Notes: a model not told the origin generated them from the letters alone. DNA of 64,000 bases from an uncultured Gammaproteobacteria bacterium (GCA_943788815.1 CALSRS010000001.1:620001-684000), one strand, 5' to 3'. Shown: positions 12,108-20,825, numbered from the stretch's first letter. Translations and numbers: made by a program.

Positions 12108-13271
12108 TTATTTAGGAACATGCTTGACGGCCAGTTCTGCAGCTTCTCTCATGGTGTCAGCCAATATCACAGGTACCTCACTATCTTTCAGAATTTTCTT
12201 ACCCGTTTTTGCGTTCGTTCCGGCAAGCCTGATAATGACTGGTATCTTGATATTAAATTTTTGAATGGCTTTGATGAGTCCTTCCGCGACCCAGTCACAA
12301 CGATTTGAGCCTGCAAAAATATTGACCAGAATAACTTTAACATTTTCATCAGATAACATGGTATTGACTGCCTTATTCACCACGTCTGGTTGGGCACCCA
12401 CACCGATGTCCAGGAAGTTTGCCGGCTTACCTCCTGCAATATCGATAAGATCTAGCGTTGCCATTGCCAATCCTGCCCCGTTAACAATGCAACCGATATC
12501 CCCCTCGAGTCGGACATAATTCAAGCCTCTGTCTGATGCTTTTCGTGATAGAGGATCTTCTTGTGTATTGTCCCTGAGATTAGCGATTCGTTCTCTTCGA
12601 AATAAGGCGCTATCATCAAAACTCATCTTTGCATCCAGTGCGACCAAATGATCATCATCCGTCACCGCCAGGGGATTGATCTCAATCAATGTTGCATCAA
12701 GGTCTCTAAATGCGCGATAGCATCCGAGTAAGGTCGTAACCGTTTGAGTCAGTAAAGACTTGTCTATTCCCAGCTTGAATGCAATCCAACGGGCTTGAAA
12801 GGTCTGCATACCCACGGCAGGTTCTACCACGATACGGATTAAGGATTCGGGTTGCTCTTTATACCTGTCTTCGATATTCATTCCGCCGTCGGCAGAGGCA
12901 ACAACCACCACACGTTCCATTTGTCTATCCAGCACAAACCCAACGTAATATTCTTTGACGACAGTGACTTGCTCTTCTACATAAATTCGATGAACTACCT
13001 GGCCTTTGGGTCCCGTCTGACGGGTGACCAGACACTTTCCCATGAGTTCATCGGCTGCTTTGCGAATTTCTTCTTCTCCTGAGCAAGTGATGATGCCACC
13101 CGCAGCAGAACGTGCGCCAGAATGTATTTGAGCTTTTACCAGGAAATGTTCGGAATCTATGCCCTTGGCGCGATAAACCGCCTGGGCAGGACTGTAGGCT
13201 AGTCCGCCTCGGGGGACAGTCACACCGAATTCTGATAACAGTTCTTTTGCCTGGTATTCATGAATATCCAC
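12108..13271 (-). CDS. Malate/succinate-CoA ligase beta-like subunit
   Basis: 387-aa ATP-grasp subunit of the SucC/MtkA family. It opens MDIHEYQAKELL, has KAQIHSGAR, ALDAKMSFDDSALFRR and VNGAGLAMATLDLI, and many positions match malate-CoA ligase MtkA. The usual GGGA loop is GVGA (NFLDIGVGA), and IFAGI is IFAGS. Start is GTG at 13271 with AAGGA eight bases upstream; an out-of-frame ATG lies in the spacer. It forms a two-gene unit with the alpha-like gene. Malate, succinate or another dicarboxylate is possible. Confidence 0.87.
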   Translation of the reverse strand: MDIHEYQAKELLSEFGVTVPRGGLAYSPAQAVYRAKGIDSEHFLVKAQIHSGARSAAGGIITCSGEEEIRKAADELMGKCLVTRQTGPKGQVVHRIYVEEQVTVVKEYYVGFVLDRQMERVVVVASADGGMNIEDRYKEQPESLIRIVVEPAVGMQTFQARWIAFKLGIDKSLLTQTVTTLLGCYRAFRDLDATLIEINPLAVTDDDHLVALDAKMSFDDSALFRRERIANLRDNTQEDPLSRKASDRGLNYVRLEGDIGCIVNGAGLAMATLDLIDIAGGKPANFLDIGVGAQPDVVNKAVNTMLSDENVKVILVNIFAGSNRCDWVAEGLIKAIQKFNIKIPVIIRLAGTNAKTGKKILKDSEVPVILADTMREAAELAVKHVPK

Positions 13272-13356
13272 GGCATGGTTCCTTATATACTAATAAAGTA
13301 ATCAGTTTAAAGTGTAATCTACACAGAGTCACTCACTAGCCATTAAAGCTGCTTAA

Positions 13357-14547
13357 CTATATTCCTGCGATAGCCGTTTCCAGGTCATTTATTAGATCAT
13401 CAGTGGATTCATGCCCCACAGACAGCCTGATTAGCCCCTCAGAGATACCAACTTCGCTGCGTTGTTCATCGCTTAAGCGGTGATGGGTAGTAGTTGCCGG
13501 ATGTGTAATCGTACTCTTTACATCGCCTAAATTAGCCGTAATTGAAAACACATTTGTCCCGTCAATGAGTTTCCAGGCGGCATCTCTACCGCCTTTTAGT
13601 TCAAAACTGACAATCCCACCAGACCCGGATTGCTGAGTTTTACTCAACTCATGCTGAGGGTGGCTGGTCAAGCCTGGAAAATGGACTTTACTAACCGCCT
13701 TTTGTCCCTCTAACCACTCCGCAACAATCTGGGCGTTTTGGCAATGGGCCTGCATACGTATACCCAGCGTTTCCAGTCCTTTCAAAAATACCCAGGCATT
13801 AAATGGACTCATGGAAGGCCCCGCTGTTCTTAAGAATCCAAATACCTCTTCGTTCATGATGGCTTCCGGTCCGATTATCGCTCCTCCAATGCAACGACCT
13901 TGTCCATCCAGATATTTGGTCGCCGAATGAATCACAATGTCCGCACCTAATTTAAATGGCAACTGCAATGCCGGAGTACAAAAACAATTATCCACCACTA
14001 ACAGGCAATCATTATCATGGGCAAGATCCGCAAGTCTTTTTATGTCTGCTATTTCTGCCAATGGATTGGAGGGTGTCTCCAGAAACAAGAGTCTGGTTTC
14101 AGGGGTTATGGCATTCGCCCAGGCTTCATAGTCTGTCAATGCCACAAACGTGGTCGACAATCCAAATTTACTCAGGATATTATCAAACAAGCTCACGGTC
14201 GTCCCGAAGATACTTTTTGATGAAACGATATGATCGCCAGCTTTTAGTAATGACATGCAGGTCGTCATAATGGCGCTCATGCCAGATGAAGTACCAATAC
14301 AACGCTCTCCACCTTCCATCGCCGCGAGGCGTTCTTCAAATGTTCTCACCGTGGGGTTAGTAAACCGTGAATAGATATTTCCAGGTTCGTCTCCGGCAAA
14401 GCGTGCAGCCGCCTCAGCCGCATCATTAAAAACAAAACTGGAGCTTAAAAAGATTGGCTCACTGTTTTCATTTTCCGGCGTACGCACCTGACCACTTCGT
14501 ACTGAACAGGTCTGAATGTCATATTTATCTGGATTAATTTTTCCCAT
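13357..14547 (-). CDS. metZ: O-succinylhomoserine sulfhydrylase
   Basis: 396-aa PLP-dependent enzyme of the Cys/Met metabolism family; it makes homocysteine from O-succinylhomoserine and sulfide. SSSFVFNDAAEAAARFAG, SGMSAIMTT, VVDNCFCTPALQ and the PLP lysine in HSATKYLDGQG are visible; the QTCSVRSG start and C-terminal SVGHES fit MetZ better than MetB or MetC. I chose ATG 14547 because GGAGAG lies a few bases upstream and family length fits; an upstream in-frame ATG at 14619 has no good site. Its leader carries a promoter, a SAM-II-like riboswitch and a terminator, so methionine supply probably controls it. Confidence 0.92.
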   Translation of the reverse strand: MGKINPDKYDIQTCSVRSGQVRTPENENSEPIFLSSSFVFNDAAEAAARFAGDEPGNIYSRFTNPTVRTFEERLAAMEGGERCIGTSSGMSAIMTTCMSLLKAGDHIVSSKSIFGTTVSLFDNILSKFGLSTTFVALTDYEAWANAITPETRLLFLETPSNPLAEIADIKRLADLAHDNDCLLVVDNCFCTPALQLPFKLGADIVIHSATKYLDGQGRCIGGAIIGPEAIMNEEVFGFLRTAGPSMSPFNAWVFLKGLETLGIRMQAHCQNAQIVAEWLEGQKAVSKVHFPGLTSHPQHELSKTQQSGSGGIVSFELKGGRDAAWKLIDGTNVFSITANLGDVKSTITHPATTTHHRLSDEQRSEVGISEGLIRLSVGHESTDDLINDLETAIAGI

Positions 14548-14637
14548 TGTTTCTCTCCATACTTCATTACTCATGTTGCTAAATGGCAGAGTCATCTTGA
14601 AAAACTGCTGATACGACATTTTTTGAATATTAAATAC

Positions 14638-14672
14638 AAAAAAACCCGCATCAGCATTTGCTAAAGCAGGTT
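14638..14672 (-). terminator. Intrinsic terminator/attenuator in metZ leader
   Basis: Minus-strand transcript: AACCTGC (14672-14666) pairs with GCGGGTT (14649-14643, one G-U pair). The loop can form a small AGC/GCT inner stem. The run TTTTTTT follows at 14644-14638. It lies between the riboswitch-like element and the metZ start, about 90 bases before the ATG, which is the position of a transcription attenuator rather than an end-of-gene terminator. Confidence 0.8.
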
Positions 14673-14674
14673 GA

Positions 14675-14728
14675 CTCTCTTTAGCGGTATTTATTTAGCG
14701 CCCGCAAGCTGATACTCAAATCGGCGCT
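14675..14728 (-). ncRNA. SAM-II-like (SAM-alpha) riboswitch in metZ 5' leader
   Basis: Read on the minus strand: AGCGCC (14728-14723), a 20-base loop starting GATTTGA, GGCGCT (14702-14697) closing a perfect 6-bp P1, then AAATAAATACCGCTAAAGAG. This matches the layout of the SAM-II class: P1, loop opening GAUUUAA, then AUAAAU, two to three bases, GCUAAA and a purine-rich end. Context fits: metZ is downstream, a good promoter would start transcription within a few bases of P1, and a terminator follows. I did not verify the pseudoknot base by base. The loop is a few bases longer than the best-studied example. Confidence 0.72.
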
Positions 14729-14735
14729 TGTAATA

Positions 14736-14764
14736 AGAATAGGCAGATATCATCAGTATGTCAA
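14736..14764 (-). promoter_or_regulatory. Sigma-70 promoter of metZ
   Basis: Minus strand: TTGACA (14764-14759, perfect -35), 17-base spacer, TATTCT (14741-14736, 4/6 to 5/6 match for -10). The predicted start, about 7 bases later (about 14729), coincides with the first base of riboswitch helix P1, which supports both assignments. Confidence 0.75.
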
Positions 14765-14946
14765 TGATAATTATGAGGAATTTGTTGAGGATTAACGTTA
14801 ATTCTAGCAAAAGACAGCTATTTAATACCGCTCTGTAATCTATAAAAGCATTAGAGATAAGATGTGCTTATACCAAAATCCGGTAGCTGCCGTTTTATTA
14901 CTCCAAGCTTCATCTAAGTATTAAATGAGAGATAAAATTCAAAAAA

Positions 14947-15852
14947 TTAACTCTCTTTCGCTTTGCCGTCAAAGGCTTCCAGTAATTCCTCGATTAAAGA
15001 ATCAAGTTGAAATGTCATCACGGCAAAATCCTGATCGAATTGGGAGGCAAAATCATCCGCGTCAGTGACTGCCTCTTCTTGTATGGAACCTTCAAATTGT
15101 AATCTTTTTAAACTGAAATCTTCTCCAAGGACAAAGTGGATCGCGTGTTTCCATAATATGGCAAGTTGAATAACACGTTTACCCGCCTTGAGATGAGTCA
15201 TTATCTCATCACTCTCCAGGTCCTGATTCTTGCACCGTATAATATTATTACTTTCCAGGGGATTGCGTAGCTCACATTCGTTATCCAGCTCAAATCCTTT
15301 AGGGAGACGTTGTTTTAGCCAGTGCGTCATGATCTCTGAGGGATCGCCATGACAGGTTAAGGGAATGACTGGCAATTCACCGAGGGTAAAACGTAGATAA
15401 TCCAGGAACTCTTCTGCTTTCGTGGCACTTGCTGCGTCTATGACTAAGAGGTTTTTTTCGGGAGCAAAATACGCATACGTCTGGAAGGAACGTGTCAGGG
15501 CCCGCGGCAACAAGGTATGAATCACATCATCTTTGATATTGCGTTTCTCTTTTCGATAAATTCTACGATCCTGCTTGTCTTCTAGTTCATGGATTTTTTC
15601 TTCAACCATCTCATTTATGGCCGCGGGGGGTAGTATCTTTTCCTGTTTACGGGCACATATCATAGTGTAACCGTTACTGGTATGAGTATAGAGTTCGCTG
15701 TGTTTACCTAATGGGGGCACCCATCCATAACGAGAGAACTCAAGATTATTACAAGGTCGATAAAGTTGTTCTGCCAATTTCGATTCAAGTAATTCGTTTG
15801 ATGTATCGATTTCTTTGGTGAGTCGATAGATACGAAGATTTTTAAACCACAT
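14947..15852 (-). CDS. rdgC: Recombination-associated protein RdgC
   Basis: 301-aa DNA-binding protein, family length. RdgC forms a ring on duplex DNA and limits RecA loading. It opens MWFKNLRIYRL, and carries SRYGWVPPLGKHSELYTH, KILPPAAINEMVEEKI, the ALTRSFQTYAYF segment and the C-terminal KRLQFEGSIQEEA region, all typical of the family. It is restricted mainly to beta- and gammaproteobacteria, so it helps place the organism. Monocistronic: 327 bp upstream to the divergent nhaA, and about 215 bp between it and the metZ promoter. Confidence 0.96.
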   Translation of the reverse strand: MWFKNLRIYRLTKEIDTSNELLESKLAEQLYRPCNNLEFSRYGWVPPLGKHSELYTHTSNGYTMICARKQEKILPPAAINEMVEEKIHELEDKQDRRIYRKEKRNIKDDVIHTLLPRALTRSFQTYAYFAPEKNLLVIDAASATKAEEFLDYLRFTLGELPVIPLTCHGDPSEIMTHWLKQRLPKGFELDNECELRNPLESNNIIRCKNQDLESDEIMTHLKAGKRVIQLAILWKHAIHFVLGEDFSLKRLQFEGSIQEEAVTDADDFASQFDQDFAVMTFQLDSLIEELLEAFDGKAKES

Positions 15853-15877
15853 AAGATCCCTTTACAAAAAATGACGC

Positions 15878-15905
15878 ATTATGGCAGATGCGAGTAATGA
15901 TACAA
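15878..15905 (-). promoter_or_regulatory. Possible rdgC promoter (extended -10)
   Basis: Minus strand: TGC followed by CATAAT (15886-15878) makes an extended -10 element; TTGTAT (15905-15900) is a weak -35 at 16 bases. The predicted start is about 20 bases upstream of the rdgC ATG. Rest of the 327-bp gap 15853-16179, apart from the nhaA promoter below, shows no gene, repeat or RNA structure that I can support. Confidence 0.4.
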
Positions 15906-16126
15906 CCGACACGTAGCTTTCAGGAAGGGAAATCACGAGTAATGAGAATTAATAAATATAAATGGGGTGGAGTAGGATAATCAAGGTGTCAAAGAGCTTG
16001 AACGAAGTAATTGTAGGGGCTTACGTCATGAGAAATTAATAAAATTCAGATTGATATAAACAATTATAACTTTTTCAAGTACTCTGACATCTTAATCACC
16101 CAGACTTTAGCCCTATTATTTTTCTC

Positions 16127-16135
16127 TGTTATGAT
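16127..16135 (+). promoter_or_regulatory. Possible nhaA promoter (extended -10)
   Basis: TGT followed by TATGAT (16127-16135) fits the TGnTATAAT extended -10 form with one mismatch. No good -35 is present (TTTAGC at 18 bases is weak). The start point would be near 16142, about 38 bases before the nhaA ATG. No NhaR-like gene is adjacent. Confidence 0.42.
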
Positions 16136-16179
16136 GAAAAAATAATATAAAATAAGTGAAACATTGAGTTTAAAAAATA

Positions 16180-17379
16180 ATGCAAAATCGACTAACATCG
16201 TTTATTAATTTCTTTATTAAATCGGGTTCTGCTAGTGGAATTCTGCTTATGCTGGCAGCTGTCCTTGCAATTCTTTCTGCAAATTCATTTTTGGAGCCGT
16301 ATTACCAGCTTCTACTGTCTACACCCGTAGAAATTCGGGTAGGGAACCTTGAGATAGCAAAACCGCTGTTATTGTGGGTAAATGATGGCTTGATGGCTGT
16401 GTTTTTCTTTCTTATTGGACTGGAACTTAAACGCGAAGTCCTGGAGGGTGCGCTCTCTGACATTAAACAAATAGTATTGCCTGGTGTAGGTGCGGTGGGT
16501 GGCATGCTTGTTCCCGCCATGATTTATATCTATTTTAATCACAATGATCCTGTTGCAATACAGGGTTGGGCGATCCCAGCGGCCACCGATATTGCCTTTG
16601 CCCTGGGTGTATTATCCTTATTAGGTTCACGTGTTCCGGTGTCTTTGAAAATATTCCTGACATCACTTGCAATTATTGACGACATTGGTGCAATAGTAAT
16701 CATAGCAATGTTTTATACCTCAAATATATCAGTTTCTGCATTGCTCGTTGTAGCCATTTGTTTGCCAGTTCTTTATATTTTTAATAAGCAAGGCGTCTAT
16801 TCCAAAAGTCCATATCTGCTAATTGGTTTAGTTATGTGGATAGCGACATTAAAATCCGGAGTGCATGCAACTTTGGCTGGAGTGGTGTTAGCAATGTTTA
16901 TCCCGTTGCAAACCCATAATAGTTCAGCTACTTCACCTTTGAAGTCCCTGGAAAAAGATCTGCATTCAACAGTTATATTTTTCATATTGCCGTTATTTGC
17001 ATTTTCCAATGCGGGAATAAACCTGTCTGGACTAAGTGTTGATAGCCTTTTACACAGTATACCATTGGGTATTGCCCTTGGATTATTTGCAGGTAAGCAG
17101 ATAGGTATATTTATTCCCTGTTATCTGTTATTGAAATTGAAATGGGCAGAATTACCGGAAGGGATGAGTATACATGGTCTTTATGGATGTTCGGCATTAT
17201 GTGGAATTGGATTTACAATGAGTCTGTTCATTGGCTCACTAGCATTCGAAGAAACCGGAGTAAATTTATTAATTGATGAACGCCTTGGCATTCTGGTTGG
17301 ATCGATTCTTTCTGGAGTAACCGGATATTTAATTTTGAAGTTTAGTTTAAAAAAAATTAATCACTCAGGAGTAGAGTAA
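16180..17379 (+). CDS. nhaA: Na+/H+ antiporter NhaA
   Basis: 399-aa inner-membrane electrogenic antiporter exporting Na+ (or Li+) for two protons. About 11-12 hydrophobic segments. The ion-binding aspartates are present: PAATDIAFALG (Asp133 equivalent) and LAIIDDIGAI (Asp163-Asp164 pair), as are GLELKREVLEG and the C-terminal FTMSLFIGSLAF. Divergent from rdgC. Together with the Mrp-like operon at 27.5-34.8 kb it suggests marked sodium or pH stress in the habitat (inference). Confidence 0.96.
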   Translation: MQNRLTSFINFFIKSGSASGILLMLAAVLAILSANSFLEPYYQLLLSTPVEIRVGNLEIAKPLLLWVNDGLMAVFFFLIGLELKREVLEGALSDIKQIVLPGVGAVGGMLVPAMIYIYFNHNDPVAIQGWAIPAATDIAFALGVLSLLGSRVPVSLKIFLTSLAIIDDIGAIVIIAMFYTSNISVSALLVVAICLPVLYIFNKQGVYSKSPYLLIGLVMWIATLKSGVHATLAGVVLAMFIPLQTHNSSATSPLKSLEKDLHSTVIFFILPLFAFSNAGINLSGLSVDSLLHSIPLGIALGLFAGKQIGIFIPCYLLLKLKWAELPEGMSIHGLYGCSALCGIGFTMSLFIGSLAFEETGVNLLIDERLGILVGSILSGVTGYLILKFSLKKINHSGVE

Positions 17380-17425
17380 AAATTAATCTAACTAAATTCC
17401 CAATTAAAGCAGCATGGAGTCGAAT

Positions 17426-17813
17426 ATGTATCAAGGTAGTTGGCTTTGAAATAACAAGTAAAATACAAAACATTATTTACTGCCATTGCTCAAAGTGCCG
17501 AAAGGCACAAGGTAGTGCATTTGCAAGCAATGGAAATGTCGATGTAGAAGGATTTAGATTTACATCAGGTGAACATGATCTCACAGCATATGTATCATCA
17601 CCAGGCAGAACGAAATATTTTTGCAAACACTGTGGTTCCCCCATCATAAGCAAAAATGAAGCTAGCCCGAAAAAAGTACGTGTACGCCTTGGCACAATTG
17701 AATCGGATATTTCAGAAAGACCCTCAGCGCATATATTTGCCACATCAAAAGCAAACTGGGAAGAGATAGAAGGAAATCTTCCTCAATATGAAGGCTACGA
17801 ACCAAGTAGATAA
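17426..17813 (+). pseudogene. Broken GFA/CENP-V family gene, about 17-nt deletion near the 5' end
   Basis: From TTT at 17445 to the TAA at 17811 one frame encodes the conserved GFA (glutathione-dependent formaldehyde-activating-like) domain: FEITSKIQNIIYCHCSKC, then KYFCKHCGSPII and a normal C-terminus. The ATG at 17426 encodes the family start MYQGS, but in another frame that stops at 17447. Between GS and FEI four bases stand where the family has seven codons (CLCGAVK-like), so about 17 nt including the first CxC zinc ligands are missing. No ATG, GTG or TTG in the domain's frame precedes it. A sequencing or assembly error is possible. Confidence 0.75.
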
Positions 17814-17893
17814 ATCTACTCCCACAAGACGCTCAATGTCTATGCAAACTAAGTGTACTTCAAGACTACCAATAGCAAAGCAAGGTTAGCAAT

Positions 17894-18709
17894 ATGGCGG
17901 AATCTTTGAGCCAGAGTGAATTAATTAAAAAGCAATACCGCGATTCCACGAACCTTCGCGCGCGTGGCGATCTTCATCAACAATTTGGCACAAACAAACA
18001 TGGGTGGTTCGATTGGGTATTTGACCGAATCGTAGTACCAAATAACGGTCGGATTCTTGAGGTGGGATGCGGTCATGGACTTCTATGGCAAAAGTGTATT
18101 GCACGCGTTGACCCTGCCTGGACGATAGTGCTGTCTGATCTCTCGGCGGGGATGCTTGATGAAGCGTGTCATGCGCTTGATAAGTTGAACGCCACAGGCT
18201 TTAAATTTGAAATCATTGACGCACAGAATATTCCACTGGAGGACAATACTTATGACACGGTGATTGCAAACCACTGCCTTTACCATGTGCCGGATCGGCC
18301 TCGTGCCATATCAGAACTTCAACGAGTATTAAAGCCCGGAGGCAGACTACTCGCTACGACTGTTGGAGAAGGTCACATGGCAGAAATCAGAGATTTGATA
18401 TATCAATTTGATCCACGGTTACTCGAACAGGACAAAAACGTGCAAACTGGATTTACCTTGCAGACAGGAAAATCTGAACTAGACGCCCTATTCGATACAG
18501 TGCATCTTGAACAATATAATAATTCACTTGTTATAACTGAAATTAACCCATTAATTGAGTATGTGTGCTCATATGTCAATATGGATATCATGTCCCCTCA
18601 ACTAGATCGATTACACTCGTTTCTAAGTAATGAGTTTCAGCAAATGAATGGGGAATTTCCTATTACGACACAAAGCGGTATGTTTGTGGCGACGAAAGCG
18701 AAATCGTAA
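17894..18709 (+). CDS. Class I SAM-dependent methyltransferase
   Basis: 271-aa cytoplasmic methyltransferase of the Methyltransf_11/25 type. Motif I is ILEVGCGHG (about residues 54-62), motif II acidic end VLSDLS, motif III DAQNIPLEDNTYDTVIANHCLYHV, and the post motif RVLKPGGRLLATT. Substrate unknown; the GDLHQQFGTNKHGWFDWVF N-terminus is typical of small-molecule methyltransferases of this group. ATG with AAGG eight bases upstream. First intact gene of the plus-strand accessory run after nhaA. Confidence 0.9.
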   Translation: MAESLSQSELIKKQYRDSTNLRARGDLHQQFGTNKHGWFDWVFDRIVVPNNGRILEVGCGHGLLWQKCIARVDPAWTIVLSDLSAGMLDEACHALDKLNATGFKFEIIDAQNIPLEDNTYDTVIANHCLYHVPDRPRAISELQRVLKPGGRLLATTVGEGHMAEIRDLIYQFDPRLLEQDKNVQTGFTLQTGKSELDALFDTVHLEQYNNSLVITEINPLIEYVCSYVNMDIMSPQLDRLHSFLSNEFQQMNGEFPITTQSGMFVATKAKS

Positions 18710-18788
18710 GTTAATTATGTCACAATCGATTGTAATAGGCCTGCCCGCCTCTACCGCTGAGCAAGATTTTTAGACATGGGTATAAACT

Positions 18789-19436
18789 ATGCATCAGGTT
18801 CTCATATATTCAGATAGCCTTACCTGGGGAATCATTCCCAATACCAGAATGAGATTGTCATTTGATAAGCGCTGGCCCGGCATATTTGAAAAAGTACTCA
18901 TAGAAGCGGGGATTGACGTAAGAATTATTGAGAATTGTTTAAACGGTCGTCGAACCACATGGCCAGATTCTTTTAAAGACGGTAGAGATGGCTCAGACGG
19001 TCTGGCGCAAACCATTGAAATGCACTCCCCCTTAAGTTTGGTGATACTCATGCTCGGTACGAATGATTTTCAATGTACGCATGAAAATACTTCCTGGCTT
19101 TCTGCGCAAGGCACAGCCAAGCTGGTAAACATAGTGAGAAATTCCCCGATTGAACCGGGTATGTCTATACCCGAGATAATGATAGTCGCACCACCATTGA
19201 TCAAGGAGCCTAAGGGAGATATTGCGTCCAAGTTTAAAGGTGCACACATCCGATCTATCGGCTTACCAGACGAGCTTGAACGTGTTGCAAATGAACTATC
19301 TACACTCTATTTCAATGCCGGATCTGTTACCGAATCGAGTAAGGTCGATGGGATACACCTTGATGAACCACAACACGCGATTCTGGGTAATACGATAGCC
19401 AGCTTCGTATTGGATACTGGGATATTAAATCCATGA
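18789..19436 (+). CDS. SGNH/GDSL-family hydrolase (esterase-like)
   Basis: 215-aa hydrolase resembling arylesterase TesA-like SGNH enzymes. Block I is YSDSLTWG with catalytic Ser10; the usual leading Gly is Ser. Block III is MLGTNDF, and block V is DGIHLDEPQH with the catalytic Asp-x-x-His. No signal peptide, so it is probably cytoplasmic. Its last four bases overlap the start of the next gene (ATGA), so the two are translationally coupled. Natural substrate unknown. Confidence 0.9.
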   Translation: MHQVLIYSDSLTWGIIPNTRMRLSFDKRWPGIFEKVLIEAGIDVRIIENCLNGRRTTWPDSFKDGRDGSDGLAQTIEMHSPLSLVILMLGTNDFQCTHENTSWLSAQGTAKLVNIVRNSPIEPGMSIPEIMIVAPPLIKEPKGDIASKFKGAHIRSIGLPDELERVANELSTLYFNAGSVTESSKVDGIHLDEPQHAILGNTIASFVLDTGILNP

Positions 19437-19825
19437 GATCTATTACACGGCAACAATGGGCTATAGGATTCATTTTCATAGCATTAATTATTTATTATCT
19501 GGAAGGGATATTAATTAACCCATTTGCTATATGGAATGCCTCGCCTTTATTGATCAGCTATTTACTGGTAAGCAAAAGTATAGAACAGAATTCAAAACCT
19601 ATTTTTATTGGTTTTGTCTTATTTACATTTATTTCTCTGACTCTGTCACTGTTAGGTCATTTTGCCTGGCACTTTGACTGGCAACAAACAAAAACCGGTT
19701 CATCCACCTCTGCCATTCTATTTATTTTTATTCCGGCATACGCAATCATTCTTGGTGGTGTAGGTTATGTTTTAGGATTGTTTATTGGGAAATTGAAATT
19801 TATAAATAAACCTGATATTGAGTAA
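19433..19825 (+). CDS. Small membrane protein, unknown
   Basis: 130-aa protein with four predicted hydrophobic helices (about 9-27, 37-46, 56-78, 93-118). No motif that I recognise. Translation overlaps the SGNH hydrolase by four bases, which argues that it is a real gene and perhaps functionally linked to the hydrolase. A 178-bp gap follows with no clear terminator. Confidence 0.65.
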   Translation: MRSITRQQWAIGFIFIALIIYYLEGILINPFAIWNASPLLISYLLVSKSIEQNSKPIFIGFVLFTFISLTLSLLGHFAWHFDWQQTKTGSSTSAILFIFIPAYAIILGGVGYVLGLFIGKLKFINKPDIE

Positions 19826-20003
19826 CTAGCTACAATTGAGGAATGAACTACTCGCATTAACATATTTTATAAAAGACCTATGTATCGACAATCAACAAGG
19901 TTTCTATTATTTAAATAGATTTTTATTAGACTTGAAACATTACGGGATCATATACTTAATATGAATCCACATTACTATTAATCAATCTAAGCCTGGGATA
20001 AAC

Positions 20004-20507
20004 ATGAACTATTTAAAATCACTCATTATTTTTATTTTCCTTGGTTCTCCGTTAATAGCTATCTCCCAGGAAGTAGCAGAGGAAAAAAAAGTTCTGATAG
20101 ATGAATTGCTGATACTCACAGGCGCAGTAGATTTTGGCCAGTTGTTCTCAGAAATCTACATAAGTGAAATGTCCAATATAATAAGCCGAGCACAACCCGA
20201 CACGGACCCAAAAGTATTTGTCATACTTGAAGAAGAAGTCAGCACGGTCATTAAAAAAGAAGTTGGCGACAAACAGGTTTTTAATGAACTCAGTTATCCG
20301 ATTTATGATAAGTATCTAAGCATGGACGATATTGCTGAATTAATCGCATTTTACAAAACTGACCTGGGGAAAAAGACCATAGCGGTCATGCCTGCCATTA
20401 GCCAGGAAGCGACCATTGCGGGTCAGGAATGGGGTAAATCACTAGGACCTATTATTCAGCAAAGGATCATGACACGATTTGAGGAAGAAGGAATTGAATT
20501 CAATTAA
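20004..20507 (+). CDS. Secreted DUF2059 protein
   Basis: 167-aa exported protein: signal peptide about 1-21 (LIIFIFLGSPLIAISQ), then a helical DUF2059 domain with the family signature MDDIAELIAFYKTDLGKKTIAVMPAISQEA. Periplasmic; function of the family is not established. GGGAT-type ribosome binding site before the ATG. It stands alone between two short gaps in the accessory run. Confidence 0.85.
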   Translation: MNYLKSLIIFIFLGSPLIAISQEVAEEKKVLIDELLILTGAVDFGQLFSEIYISEMSNIISRAQPDTDPKVFVILEEEVSTVIKKEVGDKQVFNELSYPIYDKYLSMDDIAELIAFYKTDLGKKTIAVMPAISQEATIAGQEWGKSLGPIIQQRIMTRFEEEGIEFN

Positions 20508-20573
20508 TAAGATCGTTGAAGATAATGCTGGCTGATGATTCAAATATATTTAATGAGTAGTGACTTTAATTAA

Positions 20574-20762
20574 TTGTCCGTATACAAAACAATCGGAGCC
20601 TTACTTGCCTGCTACATAATCTATGCAGGATATACCGGCGAATTACACGCAAAATCTGGTATTAAATGGGAAATTATCAAGCGCACTAACAGCCCAGGGT
20701 ATTTTTGGCTCATCCTGCTTACTTACACAGGCTTATGTATTGCCCTGATTACCATTTTCTAA
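20574..20762 (+). CDS. Small two-helix membrane protein (TTG start)
   Basis: 62-aa reading frame starting at TTG, two hydrophobic segments (about 5-20 and 44-61) separated by a basic stretch KSGIKWEIIKRTNSPGYFW. The amphipathic layout and well-placed prolines and tryptophans look protein-like, but the ribosome binding site is weak. Family not recognised. Moderate confidence that it is expressed. Confidence 0.5.
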   Translation: MSVYKTIGALLACYIIYAGYTGELHAKSGIKWEIIKRTNSPGYFWLILLTYTGLCIALITIF

Positions 20763-20825
20763 TGGTGGCTCATTAGAAAACAGCCTTGATAAATTTAACT
20801 TATTAGAACCCTGGTGGCATTAAGC

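Noticed and set aside
19826-20003. TTGAAA and TATACT before the DUF2059 gene as a promoter
   Set aside because: The spacing between the two elements is only 13 bases, outside the functional range.
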